DNA of 64,000 nt from an uncultured Roseburia sp. (GTDB lineage: Bacteria > Bacillota > Clostridia > Lachnospirales > Lachnospiraceae), in NCBI GenBank assembly GCA_947647505.1, contig CANSKO010000011.1:23566-87565 (forward strand). The letters are read 5' to 3'. Made by a program: the position numbers and the translations under genes. Of the stretch, positions 8,375 to 16,758 are shown one piece after another (the first letter of the stretch is position 1; each line of letters begins with the position of its first letter). Below the pieces are notes generated by a model. The model was given only the letters and a program-made list of their open reading frames with translations, ran no database searches and was not told where the DNA came from.

Positions 8375-9058
8375 ATGTTAGAAGAACGTTACAGACAGGT
8401 AGAAGAGAGAATCGCAGAGGCGTGCGCGCGCGCGGGACGCAAACGGGAGGAAGTGACGCTGATTGCTGTCAGCAAAACAAAGCCGGCGGCTATGATTTCT
8501 GAGCTTTACGCCTGCGGCGTCCGGAATTTTGGCGAAAACAAAGTGCAGGAAATCTGTGAAAAAAAAGAACAGCTTCCATCCGACATACAGTGGCACATGA
8601 TCGGGCATCTGCAGCGAAATAAAGTCCGGCATATCATCCGGGATGCGGCGCTGATTCATTCCGTGGATTCGTATCGTCTGGCGGAAGAAATCAATATCCA
8701 GGCGAAAAAAATCCGACGGATCGTGCCGATCCTGATCGAAATCAACATTGCGAAAGAAGCCTCCAAATTTGGAATTGCCCCGGAGGATGCAAAACAATTT
8801 ATAGAAGAAATGATGCATCTTGACAATCTTAAAATCCGGGGACTTATGGCAATCGCGCCATATACGGAAGATTCCGAAGAAAACCGGCCCTATTTTCAGA
8901 AAATGAAACAATTATCTGTTGACATTGCCAGAGAAAACATTGATAATGTATCTATGGATATTTTGTCCATGGGTATGACTGGCGACTATATAACAGCAAT
9001 TGAGGAAGGCGCTACGATGGTCCGCGTTGGGACAGGCCTCTTCGGAGCCAGAAAATAA
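8375..9058 (+). CDS. yggS: YggS/PLPBP-family pyridoxal phosphate homeostasis protein
   Basis: Cytosolic PLP-binding protein with an alanine-racemase-like barrel fold and no known catalytic activity; it buffers PLP and affects amino-acid metabolism. The 227 aa length is standard. The PLP lysine lies in LIAVSKTKP near residue 34, followed by FGENKVQE, WHMIGHLQRNK and the C-terminal MSMDILSMGMTGDY and VRVGTGLFG motifs. The family often sits directly upstream of sepF in Gram-positive bacteria, as here. Confidence 0.95.
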   Translation: MLEERYRQVEERIAEACARAGRKREEVTLIAVSKTKPAAMISELYACGVRNFGENKVQEICEKKEQLPSDIQWHMIGHLQRNKVRHIIRDAALIHSVDSYRLAEEINIQAKKIRRIVPILIEINIAKEASKFGIAPEDAKQFIEEMMHLDNLKIRGLMAIAPYTEDSEENRPYFQKMKQLSVDIARENIDNVSMDILSMGMTGDYITAIEEGATMVRVGTGLFGARK

Positions 9059-9080
9059 TGAGTTAGGAGATTTATGTTTC

Positions 9081-9596
9081 ATGGGAGTACTGGATAAATT
9101 TTTAGACGTCATGCGACTGAATCCGGAGGATGAGGAAGATGACTTCTATGAAGATGATTTTTACGAAGAAGAAACTCCGGTGATCAGAAAAAATACACGC
9201 AAAGAACGAAAGAGCGAGGAATACGATGAATCGCCTGCCATAAAGACGAAGACGAAGCCATCCACAAAGATCACACCCATGCGGCCGGTGAAGAGACAGG
9301 GGGCGAATGGCATGGAAGTATGCGTTATCAAGCCGACATCCGTAGAAGACGCAAGGGAAATTACGGAGACGCTGTTATCGAATCGTACGGTTGTTCTGAA
9401 TGTAGAAGGGCTTGACATTGAAATTGCACAGCGCATTATCGATTTTACGGCTGGCTCTTCCTTTGCAATCAGTGGCAATCTGCAAAAAATTTCCAACTAC
9501 ATATTTATTATTACACCGGCGTCTGTAGATATTTCGGGCGATTTTCAGAATCTTCTGGATTCGTTTGGCGCGTCCGGACTGCATACGGACCTGTAG
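9081..9596 (+). CDS. sepF: Cell division protein SepF
   Basis: FtsZ-binding membrane-associated division protein that aligns protofilaments in Gram-positive bacteria. The 171 aa product has an N-terminal amphipathic start (MGVLDKFLDVMRL), a long acidic and charged linker (about 15-75), and a conserved C-terminal domain with NRTVVLNVEGL and RIIDFTAGSSFAISG. The start at 9081 is preceded by TAGGAGA at 10 nt; the frame opens earlier inside yggS without a ribosome site. ylmH starts 7 nt after its stop. Confidence 0.95.
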   Translation: MGVLDKFLDVMRLNPEDEEDDFYEDDFYEEETPVIRKNTRKERKSEEYDESPAIKTKTKPSTKITPMRPVKRQGANGMEVCVIKPTSVEDAREITETLLSNRTVVLNVEGLDIEIAQRIIDFTAGSSFAISGNLQKISNYIFIITPASVDISGDFQNLLDSFGASGLHTDL

Positions 9597-9603
9597 GAGG
9601 AGT

Positions 9604-10383
9604 ATGAACGAACGGGAAGCCTTACAGATTCGAAAGCGTTTCATTGATTTATCCCGGCAGGCCGATCGGAGATGCATTGTCGCTTTCAGCAATTTTTTAA
9701 ATGTAAATGAACTGAATATCTTCCATCAAAGCAAAGCGGATCTTGTAACTTCCTGTAAGCTGTCTGGTGGATATGCATGTGCAGAGCGTCAGATGATAGC
9801 TTTTATCCCTGATGCTCTTTCTTATGCATGTACGGACGATGCGCTGCCAGACGGATATGCGTTTCCGATTGCCTGTCTGCGCATTTCTCCGGCGCATCCT
9901 AAATTTTCCGAAGAGCTGTCGCACCGGGATATTCTGGGCGCATTGATGCATCTGGGCGTAGATCGTTCCCGCATTGGAGACATCAAAACAGACGGAATGG
10001 ATGCGTATATTTTCTGTGAGACGGGCATTTCCGATTACCTTCTGGATTATCTGACGCAGGTGAAGCATACCGCAGTCAGGGGCGCGTATGCAGATGCGGC
10101 GTTTACATTTCAGCAGAAATTTGAGCGTCTGGAAGGAACGGTCGCTTCCAACCGCCTTGACAGCATCATTGCATTTGCCACGGGAAAATCCAGAAGCCAG
10201 GGCATTGCGCTCTTAAAATCCCAGAAAGTATATGTCAATGCGGTCACGATCACGGAACCGTCCTATCTTTGCAAAGAAGGAGACATCCTATCCATTCGGG
10301 GAACCGGTAAATTCATCTATATGGGAAGCAGCGGAAAAACGCGAAAAGAACGCATGAAAATTACGCTGCAAAAATACGTATAA
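9604..10383 (+). CDS. ylmH: YlmH-type S4-domain RNA-binding protein
   Basis: Cytosolic RNA-binding protein of the division-cluster YlmH family, which is linked to ribosome quality control in Bacillus. The 259 aa product has an N-terminal YlmH-specific region and a C-terminal S4 fold at about 180-245, containing NRLDSIIAFATGKSRSQ and a VYVNAV strand. The start ATG has AGGAGG that overlaps the sepF stop codon. An RQC partner, RqcH, is encoded elsewhere in this window (35.4 kb). Confidence 0.92.
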   Translation: MNEREALQIRKRFIDLSRQADRRCIVAFSNFLNVNELNIFHQSKADLVTSCKLSGGYACAERQMIAFIPDALSYACTDDALPDGYAFPIACLRISPAHPKFSEELSHRDILGALMHLGVDRSRIGDIKTDGMDAYIFCETGISDYLLDYLTQVKHTAVRGAYADAAFTFQQKFERLEGTVASNRLDSIIAFATGKSRSQGIALLKSQKVYVNAVTITEPSYLCKEGDILSIRGTGKFIYMGSSGKTRKERMKITLQKYV

Positions 10384-10398
10384 AAAGGAGACTTCATT

Positions 10399-11532
10399 AT
10401 GTCAGCATCGATTCCGGTCACTTACCACGGGGCATTTTGTTACGAGATCTGTCTGGAGCAGGATTTTAAGCGTCTGATCGAAAAACTGGCCTCCATTGGC
10501 TGCAAACGCGATCAGAAAGTCTGTATCGTGGCCGATTCCAATCTTGAAAAACTGCATCTTTCCGCGTTGTCAGATGTTGTATCAGCGTATTTTGACGTTG
10601 TAATTTCTTTTTGCTTTCCGGCCGGGGAAGCTTCCAAAACGATAGATACGGTGCAGAAGCTCTATGCAAAGCTGATTGAGAACCAGTTTGACCGCCATGA
10701 CCTTCTGCTTGCGTTTGGCGGCGGCGTGACCGGAGATCTGACGGGTTTTGCCGCTGCGACCTACCTGCGCGGCATCGATTTTGTTCAGATTCCGACGTCG
10801 CTTTTGTCGCAGGTGGACAGCAGCATCGGAGGAAAGACGGGCGTGGATTTCTGGCAGTACAAAAATATGGTCGGCGCATTTTATCAGCCCCGTCTGGTCT
10901 ATATGAATCTTTCGCTTTTGCATACGCTTCCGGCAAATCAGTTTGCCTGTGGCATGGGAGAAATCATAAAGCACGCCTGTATCAAATCGGCCGATTATTT
11001 CAATTGGCTGAAAACGCATGCAGACGATATCCGGAATCGGAATCCGCAAATTCTGGAGGAGATGATCGTAAAAAGCTGTGAGATCAAGCGAGACGTTGTA
11101 GAACGCGATCCAAAGGAACAGGGCGAACGCGCATTGTTGAATTTTGGGCATACGATTGGCCACGCCGTGGAAAAGCTTTCGGCGTTTCAGCTGCTTCATG
11201 GACAGTGCGTTGGCATTGGCATGGCGGCCGCATGCTTTTTATCGTGTCAGTTTGGCAGACTGACAAAAGAAGACTGCGACGCCGTGCTATCGCTGCTGCG
11301 TCAGTTTGACCTTCCGGTTTTTGCAGACGGCCTGTCCGATGAGGACATTCTTCTGGCGTCCAGATCCGATAAAAAAAGGATTGCGGGAAAAATCCAGTTC
11401 ATTGTGCTGGATGCGATTGGCCATGCGCGTATAGAGCCGGATTTAAAGGACGAACAGATTTTGACCGGCATCGCGTTCGTTTCTTCCTGCCATACGACAA
11501 AACAGGAAAACCAAATAGGAGAGGAGCCGTAA
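10399..11532 (+). CDS. aroB: 3-dehydroquinate synthase
   Basis: NAD- and metal-dependent cyclisation of DAHP to 3-dehydroquinate, the second step of the shikimate pathway. The 377 aa length fits the family. Recognisable parts are FGGGVTGDLTGF, the substrate-binding PTSLLSQVDSSIGGKTG segment, the metal-ligand regions MGEIIKHAC and NFGHTIGHAVE, and HGQCVGIGM. It lies in the position where divIVA usually follows ylmH in Firmicutes. No other shikimate gene is nearby. lspA begins immediately after the stop. Confidence 0.97.
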   Translation: MSASIPVTYHGAFCYEICLEQDFKRLIEKLASIGCKRDQKVCIVADSNLEKLHLSALSDVVSAYFDVVISFCFPAGEASKTIDTVQKLYAKLIENQFDRHDLLLAFGGGVTGDLTGFAAATYLRGIDFVQIPTSLLSQVDSSIGGKTGVDFWQYKNMVGAFYQPRLVYMNLSLLHTLPANQFACGMGEIIKHACIKSADYFNWLKTHADDIRNRNPQILEEMIVKSCEIKRDVVERDPKEQGERALLNFGHTIGHAVEKLSAFQLLHGQCVGIGMAAACFLSCQFGRLTKEDCDAVLSLLRQFDLPVFADGLSDEDILLASRSDKKRIAGKIQFIVLDAIGHARIEPDLKDEQILTGIAFVSSCHTTKQENQIGEEP

Positions 11533-12066
11533 ATGAAAACGAAAAAATTCGGACAGTTGTGCGCAGGCGCATGCTTTGTCATTTTTCTGACGTTACTGGA
11601 TCAGGCGTCTAAGCTGCTTGCCGTTCGCCATTTAAAAGACGCGCCGTCCATTCCGATTCTTTCCGGTGTGTTTGAATTGTCCTATCTGGAAAATCATGGA
11701 GCGGCGTTTGGCATCTTGCAGGGGCAGAAAGCGTTTCTGATTTTGATTACGACAGCCTCTTTTTGTCTGCTCCTTTATCTTTATATCCGCATACCGCAGG
11801 ACGCCTATTATTTTTACATGCGTCTTGTTCTGGTTTTACTGCTTTCCGGCGCCGTGGGGAATTTCATAGACCGCTGTCTGCACGATTATGTGATTGATTT
11901 TTTTTATTTCAGTCTCATTGATTTTCCCGTGTTTAACGTGGCGGATATCTATGTTACGACGGCGGCGGTTTTGCTGATTTTTCTGTTTTTCTTCTATTAT
12001 AAAGAAGAAGACCTGGATATGCTGTATAAGCAGCTTGCATTTTGGAAAAAGAAAGAAATTGACTGA
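11533..12066 (+). CDS. lspA: Lipoprotein signal peptidase (signal peptidase II)
   Basis: Membrane aspartyl protease that cleaves prolipoproteins before the lipid-modified Cys. The 177 aa protein has four hydrophobic segments. The catalytic aspartates are Asp113 in GNFIDR and Asp138 in FNVADIY, with the conserved ENHGAAFG motif near 53-60. The ATG directly abuts the aroB stop, with AGGAGAGGAG upstream, so the genes are tightly coupled. Likely substrates in this window are LivJ and the carboxypeptidase at 4946. Confidence 0.96.
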   Translation: MKTKKFGQLCAGACFVIFLTLLDQASKLLAVRHLKDAPSIPILSGVFELSYLENHGAAFGILQGQKAFLILITTASFCLLLYLYIRIPQDAYYFYMRLVLVLLLSGAVGNFIDRCLHDYVIDFFYFSLIDFPVFNVADIYVTTAAVLLIFLFFFYYKEEDLDMLYKQLAFWKKKEID

Positions 12067-12067
12067 T

Positions 12068-12991
12068 ATGGAAACGTTTACGTTTATCGTGGAAGAAACG
12101 GCGGCGGGAGAGCGGCTGGACAAATATCTGGCTTTTAAGATGCCGGAATATACGCGGTCTTTTTTACAAAAGCTTTTGAAAGAAGAGCGGGTGACGGCAG
12201 AAGGTAAACCTGCAAAGGCAAACCTGCGGTTAAAGGCGTCTCAAAAAATAGAGATTTCCATTCCGCCGGCAAAAGAAACGGCCATTTTGCCGGAACAGAT
12301 TCCGCTGGATATTTTATATGAAGATGAAGACCTTTTGATTGTAAACAAACCAAAAGGCATGGTTGTGCATCCGTCTGCCGGACATACGGACGGAACGCTT
12401 GTCAATGCGATCTTATATCACTGCAAAGACAGTCTTTCCGGCATTAACGGAGAAATTCGTCCCGGCATCGTCCATCGCATTGACCGGGATACGACGGGCT
12501 CTCTGGTCGTCTGTAAAAATGACGAGAGCCATCTGCGCGTTGCGGAGCAGATCAAAGCGCATACGATGACGCGGGTATATCGCGGCATCGTATCCGGAAC
12601 CATGCCAGAGGCGCAGGGGCGCATCGAAGGAAGGATCGGGAGACATCCGACGGATCGGAAGAAAATGGCGGTTCTCTCAGATAGCGGCAAGCCTGCGGTG
12701 ACGCATTACAAAACGCTGACGCAATGGAAGCATGCGGCATATCTGGAGTTTCGTCTGGAAACGGGACGCACGCATCAGATCCGCGTGCATATGGCGCATA
12801 TCGGCCATCCGCTTCTTGGAGATACGGTCTATGGAAGCTCTAAAAATCCGCTGCATCTAAACGGACAGACGCTGCACGCCATGACGATTGGCCTGATGCA
12901 TCCCAGAACAAACGCCTATCTGGAGGTTACGGCGCCGCTGCCGGAATACTTTACAGATTTGCTTCAAAAATTAAATGAAAATTCTGGTTAG
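12068..12991 (+). CDS. RluD/RluA-family 23S rRNA pseudouridine synthase
   Basis: Converts uridine to pseudouridine in large-subunit rRNA. The 307 aa protein carries an N-terminal S4 domain (about 14-75), then the catalytic domain with the HRID motif (His136 to catalytic Asp139), ETGRTHQIRVH and GHPLLGDTVYG. The lspA-rluD order is typical of Firmicutes. The start ATG is 1 nt after the lspA stop. The exact target uridine cannot be told from the sequence. Confidence 0.94.
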   Translation: METFTFIVEETAAGERLDKYLAFKMPEYTRSFLQKLLKEERVTAEGKPAKANLRLKASQKIEISIPPAKETAILPEQIPLDILYEDEDLLIVNKPKGMVVHPSAGHTDGTLVNAILYHCKDSLSGINGEIRPGIVHRIDRDTTGSLVVCKNDESHLRVAEQIKAHTMTRVYRGIVSGTMPEAQGRIEGRIGRHPTDRKKMAVLSDSGKPAVTHYKTLTQWKHAAYLEFRLETGRTHQIRVHMAHIGHPLLGDTVYGSSKNPLHLNGQTLHAMTIGLMHPRTNAYLEVTAPLPEYFTDLLQKLNENSG

Positions 12992-13061
12992 ATCTGTACT
13001 TTTTTCTAAATAAAGCGTATAATCAGCTATATAGAATATACAAAGTAAAGGTGGAATGTCT

Positions 13062-13697
13062 ATGAGTTATCCGGTTTATACCATAGGAAGAGAATTTGGC
13101 AGCGGAGGCAAAGAGATCGGCATGGAGCTTGCCCGTCGGCTTGGCGTCAAATGCTATGACAAGGAGCTGTTAAAGGAAGCTTCCAAACAAAGCGGCTTCT
13201 GCGCGGAGATTTTTGAAAATCACGATGAAAAGCCAACCAGCAGCTTTTTGTATTCGCTGGTGATGGATACGTATTCGTTTAGCGGTTATTCGTCCGCGCC
13301 TTTTTTGGATATGCCGCTGAATCACAAGATTTTTCTGGCGCAGTTTGATACGATTAAAAAGATTGCGGAAAATGAATCCTGCGTAATCGTCGGACGGTGC
13401 GCCGATTATGCGCTGGCGGATTATGCCGATTGCATGAACGTCTTTATCCATGCCGATCTGGATTGCCGTGCGCAGCGGATTGCCGATAAAATGCAGCTTT
13501 CCATCAACAAGGCGCGCGACCTTGCGCAGAAAACGGATAAACAGCGTGCAAGCTACTATAATTATTATACAAGTAAAAAATGGGGAAATTCCAGGAGCTA
13601 TCATTTGACGCTTGACAGCACAAAGATTGGCGTGGATGGATGCGTGGATCTTATACTGGCATACCGCAGGAAGATGGAGGAGCGGGGAGTGAAATAA
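13062..13697 (+). CDS. Cytidylate-kinase-like protein (paralog 1)
   Basis: A 211 aa P-loop protein of the cytidylate kinase-like family. The N-terminus YTIGREFGSGGKEIG holds the modified Walker A loop. CVIVGRCADY near 110-120 and a basic lid-like region at 138-165 match CMP-kinase architecture. A second member lies at 24572-25189 with the same motif order. True CMP kinase activity is unproven, since the family is broader than Cmk. ATG at 13062 is preferred over 13056 because AAAGGTGG is then 7 nt away. Confidence 0.8.
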   Translation: MSYPVYTIGREFGSGGKEIGMELARRLGVKCYDKELLKEASKQSGFCAEIFENHDEKPTSSFLYSLVMDTYSFSGYSSAPFLDMPLNHKIFLAQFDTIKKIAENESCVIVGRCADYALADYADCMNVFIHADLDCRAQRIADKMQLSINKARDLAQKTDKQRASYYNYYTSKKWGNSRSYHLTLDSTKIGVDGCVDLILAYRRKMEERGVK

Positions 13698-13707
13698 ATC
13701 GCAATCC

Positions 13708-13808
13708 AACTATTCGCAAAAGACAAGTTTAACGAATAGTTAGCAGCATTTACATATACCTCTGGCTTTGGACTGTGCAGATGAGCTGCTAACTAGTTCG
13801 TTAAACTT
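13708..13808. ncRNA. Intergenic structured element with mutually exclusive stems
   Basis: Arm B (13725-13747) pairs with arm C (13785-13808) over about 23 bp with a single extra G, leaving a 37-nt loop. Part of arm B (13733-13741, CGAATAGTT) can instead pair with arm A (13708-13716, AACTATTCG). No T-run follows either stem, so it is not a simple terminator. It may be a structured RNA, an attenuator-like switch, or the end of a small repeated element. The structures are read directly; the function is unknown. Confidence 0.5.
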
Positions 13809-13920
13809 GGTGGTGGGTGTTAATGGTTAGAAGCATTTACATATACCTCTGGCTTTGGACTGTGCGGATGAGCTGGCTAGCTGATTCGTTAAATTTGGTG
13901 GGTGGGTGTTACTTGGTTTG
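13745..13920. repeat. Two-copy imperfect tandem repeat, period 87 nt
   Basis: Copies start at 13745 and 13832. The first 34 nt of each (beginning AGCATTTACATATACC) are identical, followed by a few substitutions and single-base indels to the shared TTGGTGG and TGGGTGTTA end. The identical part forms the loop of the hairpin in copy 1; copy 2 has a degenerate left arm. It fills the gap between the cytidylate-kinase-like gene and the 13966 gene. Confidence 0.85.
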
Positions 13921-13965
13921 GTGATTGATCTGCGACTGTTACATGGTCAGAAAGCGAGGGTTTTT

Positions 13966-14328
13966 ATGCGTACCAGAAGCCGGAAGGTTAATTTTGCCGT
14001 ATTGATTCTTCTGATGATTTCTTTTTTTATTACCCTGTTTCGGGAAATGGATTTTTACTCGATGGTATATCTTTATCTGTTTTTGGGATGCGCAATCAAT
14101 GATATTTGCTTTGATGCGCTGGAAAAAGGCGGCGATACCCTGCGGGCCGGATGCTGGGTTGTATTAAATGCTTTGATTGGCGTATTGTTTGGATGCTATC
14201 TCTTTTTTCGCAGAGACAGCCAACTGATATCCGGAGCTGTTTTTCTCTGGGCTTTGTTTTGTACACTGCACAGCGCATTTCTTCTGAAAAAGAAGCCGCG
14301 GCAAACCGGTCATGGTTCCGATTCGTAG
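13966..14328 (+). CDS. Hypothetical four-helix membrane protein
   Basis: A 120 aa protein with a basic start (MRTRSRK) and four hydrophobic segments at about 9-22, 32-48, 62-80 and 88-108. No family motif is recognised. The frame continues upstream into the repeat element; ATG at 13966 with GCGAGGG about 5 nt upstream is the better start. It is convergent with dtd. The repeat element directly upstream may carry its promoter or a leader. Confidence 0.65.
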   Translation: MRTRSRKVNFAVLILLMISFFITLFREMDFYSMVYLYLFLGCAINDICFDALEKGGDTLRAGCWVVLNALIGVLFGCYLFFRRDSQLISGAVFLWALFCTLHSAFLLKKKPRQTGHGSDS

Positions 14329-14361
14329 CGGCTTTTGTCTCTTCCTCTTCTTTTCTTTTGG

Positions 14362-14808
14362 CTATATGGCATCGGAATCCAGTATAATGGTGAAGGGTCC
14401 GTCATTTTCCAGATCGATTTTCATATCGGCTCCAAATATGCCGGTTTCTACCGGATATCCTGCCAGTCTGCACTGGGCAATGCTGTATTCATATAATTCG
14501 TTGGCCAGTTCGGCAGACGCTGCATGGATAAAGGATGGACGGTTTCCCTTTTTACAGTCTGCATAAAGCGTAAACTGTGAAACAAGGAGAAGACTGCCGC
14601 CAACGTCGTTTAAGGACAGGTTTGTTTTGCCGTCTAAGTCTTCAAAAATGCGCATATGCAATAATTTTTTCAGCATTTTGTCTGCTGTTTCTTTTGTGTC
14701 TTCTTTGCATATCCCAATAAACACCAGAAAACCTCTGGCAATTTCTCCCGTAATCTTCTCTTCCACTGTAACGCTTGCCTGATTGACGCGCTGTATGATG
14801 AATCGCAT
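14362..14808 (-). CDS. dtd: D-aminoacyl-tRNA deacylase
   Basis: Hydrolyses D-amino acids mischarged onto tRNA, proofreading chirality in the cytosol. The 148 aa length is standard. It starts MRFIIQRV and shows the family motifs [17 protein letters not shown] and [11 protein letters not shown] near the C-terminus. The start is set by AAGGAAAGAG upstream of the ATG at 14808; the upstream open extension has no ribosome site. It is divergent from ttcA and has its own promoter. Confidence 0.96.
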   Translation of the reverse strand: MRFIIQRVNQASVTVEEKITGEIARGFLVFIGICKEDTKETADKMLKKLLHMRIFEDLDGKTNLSLNDVGGSLLLVSQFTLYADCKKGNRPSFIHAASAELANELYEYSIAQCRLAGYPVETGIFGADMKIDLENDGPFTIILDSDAI

Positions 14809-14847
14809 AGGCTCTTTCCTTTCTGACGAGTGTTGTCGCTGTTTGTA

Positions 14848-14877
14848 AGTATAGCACAGCATTCAGGATTTTTGCAA
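14848..14877 (-). promoter_or_regulatory. Promoter for dtd
   Basis: On the minus strand TTGCAA (plus positions 14872-14877) and an extended -10 TGCTATACT (hexamer 14848-14853) are 18 nt apart, about 40 nt before the dtd start. Confidence 0.7.
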
Positions 14878-14967
14878 CGAATTATTGCATTTGCCGACTG
14901 GATTTTCATTCTGAAATCCTTTATAATAAGATCGTTCGAACACATTTGGAGAAAGAAAGGTTTGCTT

Positions 14968-15699
14968 ATGAAATTACAGCAGTTGCTCAGTCTGACAAGA
15001 AAGGCTGTTGATGAGTATGGCATGATTTTGCCAGGGGATAAAATTGCGATTGGCATTTCCGGGGGAAAGGACAGTCTGGCTATGCTTTACGCTTTGAAGC
15101 ATTTGCAGCGCTTCTATCCTGCCCCATTTGAACTATGCGCGATTACGGTTCATCTTGGATACGATACGTTTGACCTGAGCCGCATTCGCGCTTTATGTGA
15201 AGAGCTTCAGGTTCCGCTTCATGTTGTAACGACAGAGATTGCAAAGATTATTTTTGAAGATCGAAAAGAGCATTCACCCTGCTCGCTTTGCGCGAAGATG
15301 CGCAAGGGCGCTTTAAACCAGAAGGCAAAGGAGCTTGGCTGCAATAAAGTTGCCTATGCGCATCACAAAGACGATATTGTGGAAACGATGCTGCTTTCTT
15401 TGATTTATGAGGGACGATTTTATGCGTTTGCTCCGGTTACTTACTTAGACCGCATGGATCTGACGGTGATTCGTCCTCTGATGTATGCGGCGGAAGCCGA
15501 TATCATTGGATTTCAGAATCGTTTTCAGCTTCCGACAGAGAAAAATCCATGTCCGGTAGACGGCGTAACAAGGCGCGCTTATGTCAAACAGCTCTTGCGT
15601 CAGCTTAACCTTGAAAACCCCGGCGTAAAAAACAGAATGTTCACGGCCATTGTAAATGGTTCCATTCCCGGATGGCAAAAGAAAGAAGGTTCCCTGTGA
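14968..15699 (+). CDS. ttcA: TtcA-family tRNA 2-thiolation enzyme
   Basis: PP-loop ATPase that thiolates a tRNA base (s2C32 in E. coli TtcA) using an iron-sulfur cluster. The 243 aa protein has the PP-loop SGGKDS at 31-36. The cluster ligand candidates are Cys105 and Cys108 (CSLC) and Cys195 (NPCPVDG), matching the three-Cys pattern of TtcA. The ATG at 14968 is preceded by GAAAGAAAGG; the longer upstream frame is non-coding. A TATAAT at 14932-14937 could be its -10. The stop overlaps the recombinase start by 4 nt. Confidence 0.9.
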   Translation: MKLQQLLSLTRKAVDEYGMILPGDKIAIGISGGKDSLAMLYALKHLQRFYPAPFELCAITVHLGYDTFDLSRIRALCEELQVPLHVVTTEIAKIIFEDRKEHSPCSLCAKMRKGALNQKAKELGCNKVAYAHHKDDIVETMLLSLIYEGRFYAFAPVTYLDRMDLTVIRPLMYAAEADIIGFQNRFQLPTEKNPCPVDGVTRRAYVKQLLRQLNLENPGVKNRMFTAIVNGSIPGWQKKEGSL

Positions 15700-16745
15700 A
15701 AGAAAAAGCGTATCATGAAAAGGTTGCGATGGAACATGAATTAAAGCTCAGAGAATTGCTGCGGACGCTTCCAAGCTTCTGCCGCGACTATTTTATTGGC
15801 ATCGGACCGACGACGTCTTCGAGGACGCGTCTTGCTTATGCCTACGATCTGGGCGTTTTTTTTGCATATATGCATGAAAATAATCCGGTTTGCAGCAAAC
15901 TGGAGGTGGCGGATTTTTCGATTGAACTTTTGGATCAGATTAAAGCGCAGGATATTGAAGAATATTTAAACTGGTTAAAGTATTATGTAAAGGATGATGT
16001 GGAACATACGAACAACGAACGCGGCATTTCGAGGAAGCTGGCGTGTCTGCGAAGCTTTTACCACTTTTTTTTCCGTTCGGAGCGAATCGCCACCAACCCT
16101 GCGGAGCTTGTACGGATGCCAAAGCTGCATGAAAAAAACATTGTCCGACTGGATGTGGATGAAGTCGCGCTTCTGCTGGATGAAGTGGAATCCGGTGAAA
16201 ACCTGACGAAACGCCAGAAGGCGTACCATGCGCAGACAAAAAAACGCGACCTTGCCATGCTTACGCTTCTGCTTGGGACAGGTATTCGTGTATCTGAGTG
16301 CGTGGGACTGGATCTTTCCGATGTGGATTTTAAAAACAATGGAATTTTGATCCATCGAAAAGGTGGCTATGAATCCATCGTTTATTTCGGAGAAGAGGTG
16401 GAGGCTGCATTATCCGACTATATAAAGGAACGGGAGAAAATTATTCCCGCAGAAGGCAGCGCAAACGCCCTGTTTTTATCGATGCAGAAAAAACGAATCA
16501 GCGTTCGCTCTGTCGAAAATCTGGTGAAAAAATATGCCGGACTCGTTACGTCAGTGAAGCGCATTACGCCGCATAAGCTGCGCAGCACATATGGCACGGC
16601 GTTGTACCAGGAATCCGGCGATATTTATCTTGTCGCCGATGTATTGGGCCATAAAGACGTGAATACAACGCGAAAGCATTATGCTGCACAGGCGGACGAG
16701 CGGCGCAGACAGGCGGCGAAAATTGTGCGTCTGCGGGAGAAGTGA
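15696..16745 (+). CDS. Xer-type tyrosine recombinase
   Basis: Site-specific DNA recombinase of the phage-integrase family. The 349 aa protein has an N-terminal SAM-like core-binding domain (about 15-140) and a C-terminal catalytic domain. Visible active-site residues are Arg198 (TGIRVSE), Lys222, His293 and Arg296 (HKLRSTYG), His319 (LGHKD) and Tyr329. The full set supports an active enzyme. GTG at 15696 overlaps the ttcA stop (GTGA) with AGAAGG upstream. Linkage to ttcA rather than to mobile genes suggests a housekeeping XerC/D-like role, but dif resolution is not shown. Confidence 0.88.
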   Translation: MKEKAYHEKVAMEHELKLRELLRTLPSFCRDYFIGIGPTTSSRTRLAYAYDLGVFFAYMHENNPVCSKLEVADFSIELLDQIKAQDIEEYLNWLKYYVKDDVEHTNNERGISRKLACLRSFYHFFFRSERIATNPAELVRMPKLHEKNIVRLDVDEVALLLDEVESGENLTKRQKAYHAQTKKRDLAMLTLLLGTGIRVSECVGLDLSDVDFKNNGILIHRKGGYESIVYFGEEVEAALSDYIKEREKIIPAEGSANALFLSMQKKRISVRSVENLVKKYAGLVTSVKRITPHKLRSTYGTALYQESGDIYLVADVLGHKDVNTTRKHYAAQADERRRQAAKIVRLREK

Positions 16746-16758
16746 TTGCGACGTTTCG

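Noticed and set aside
13745..13920. Possible CRISPR-like array
   Set aside because: Only two copies in direct tandem with no spacers between them, and no cas genes in the window.
13782..13965. Coding reading of the repeat (a Trp/Leu-rich peptide on the plus strand)
   Set aside because: The frame is interrupted by a stop in copy 1 and lacks a ribosome site; the inverted repeats explain the sequence better.
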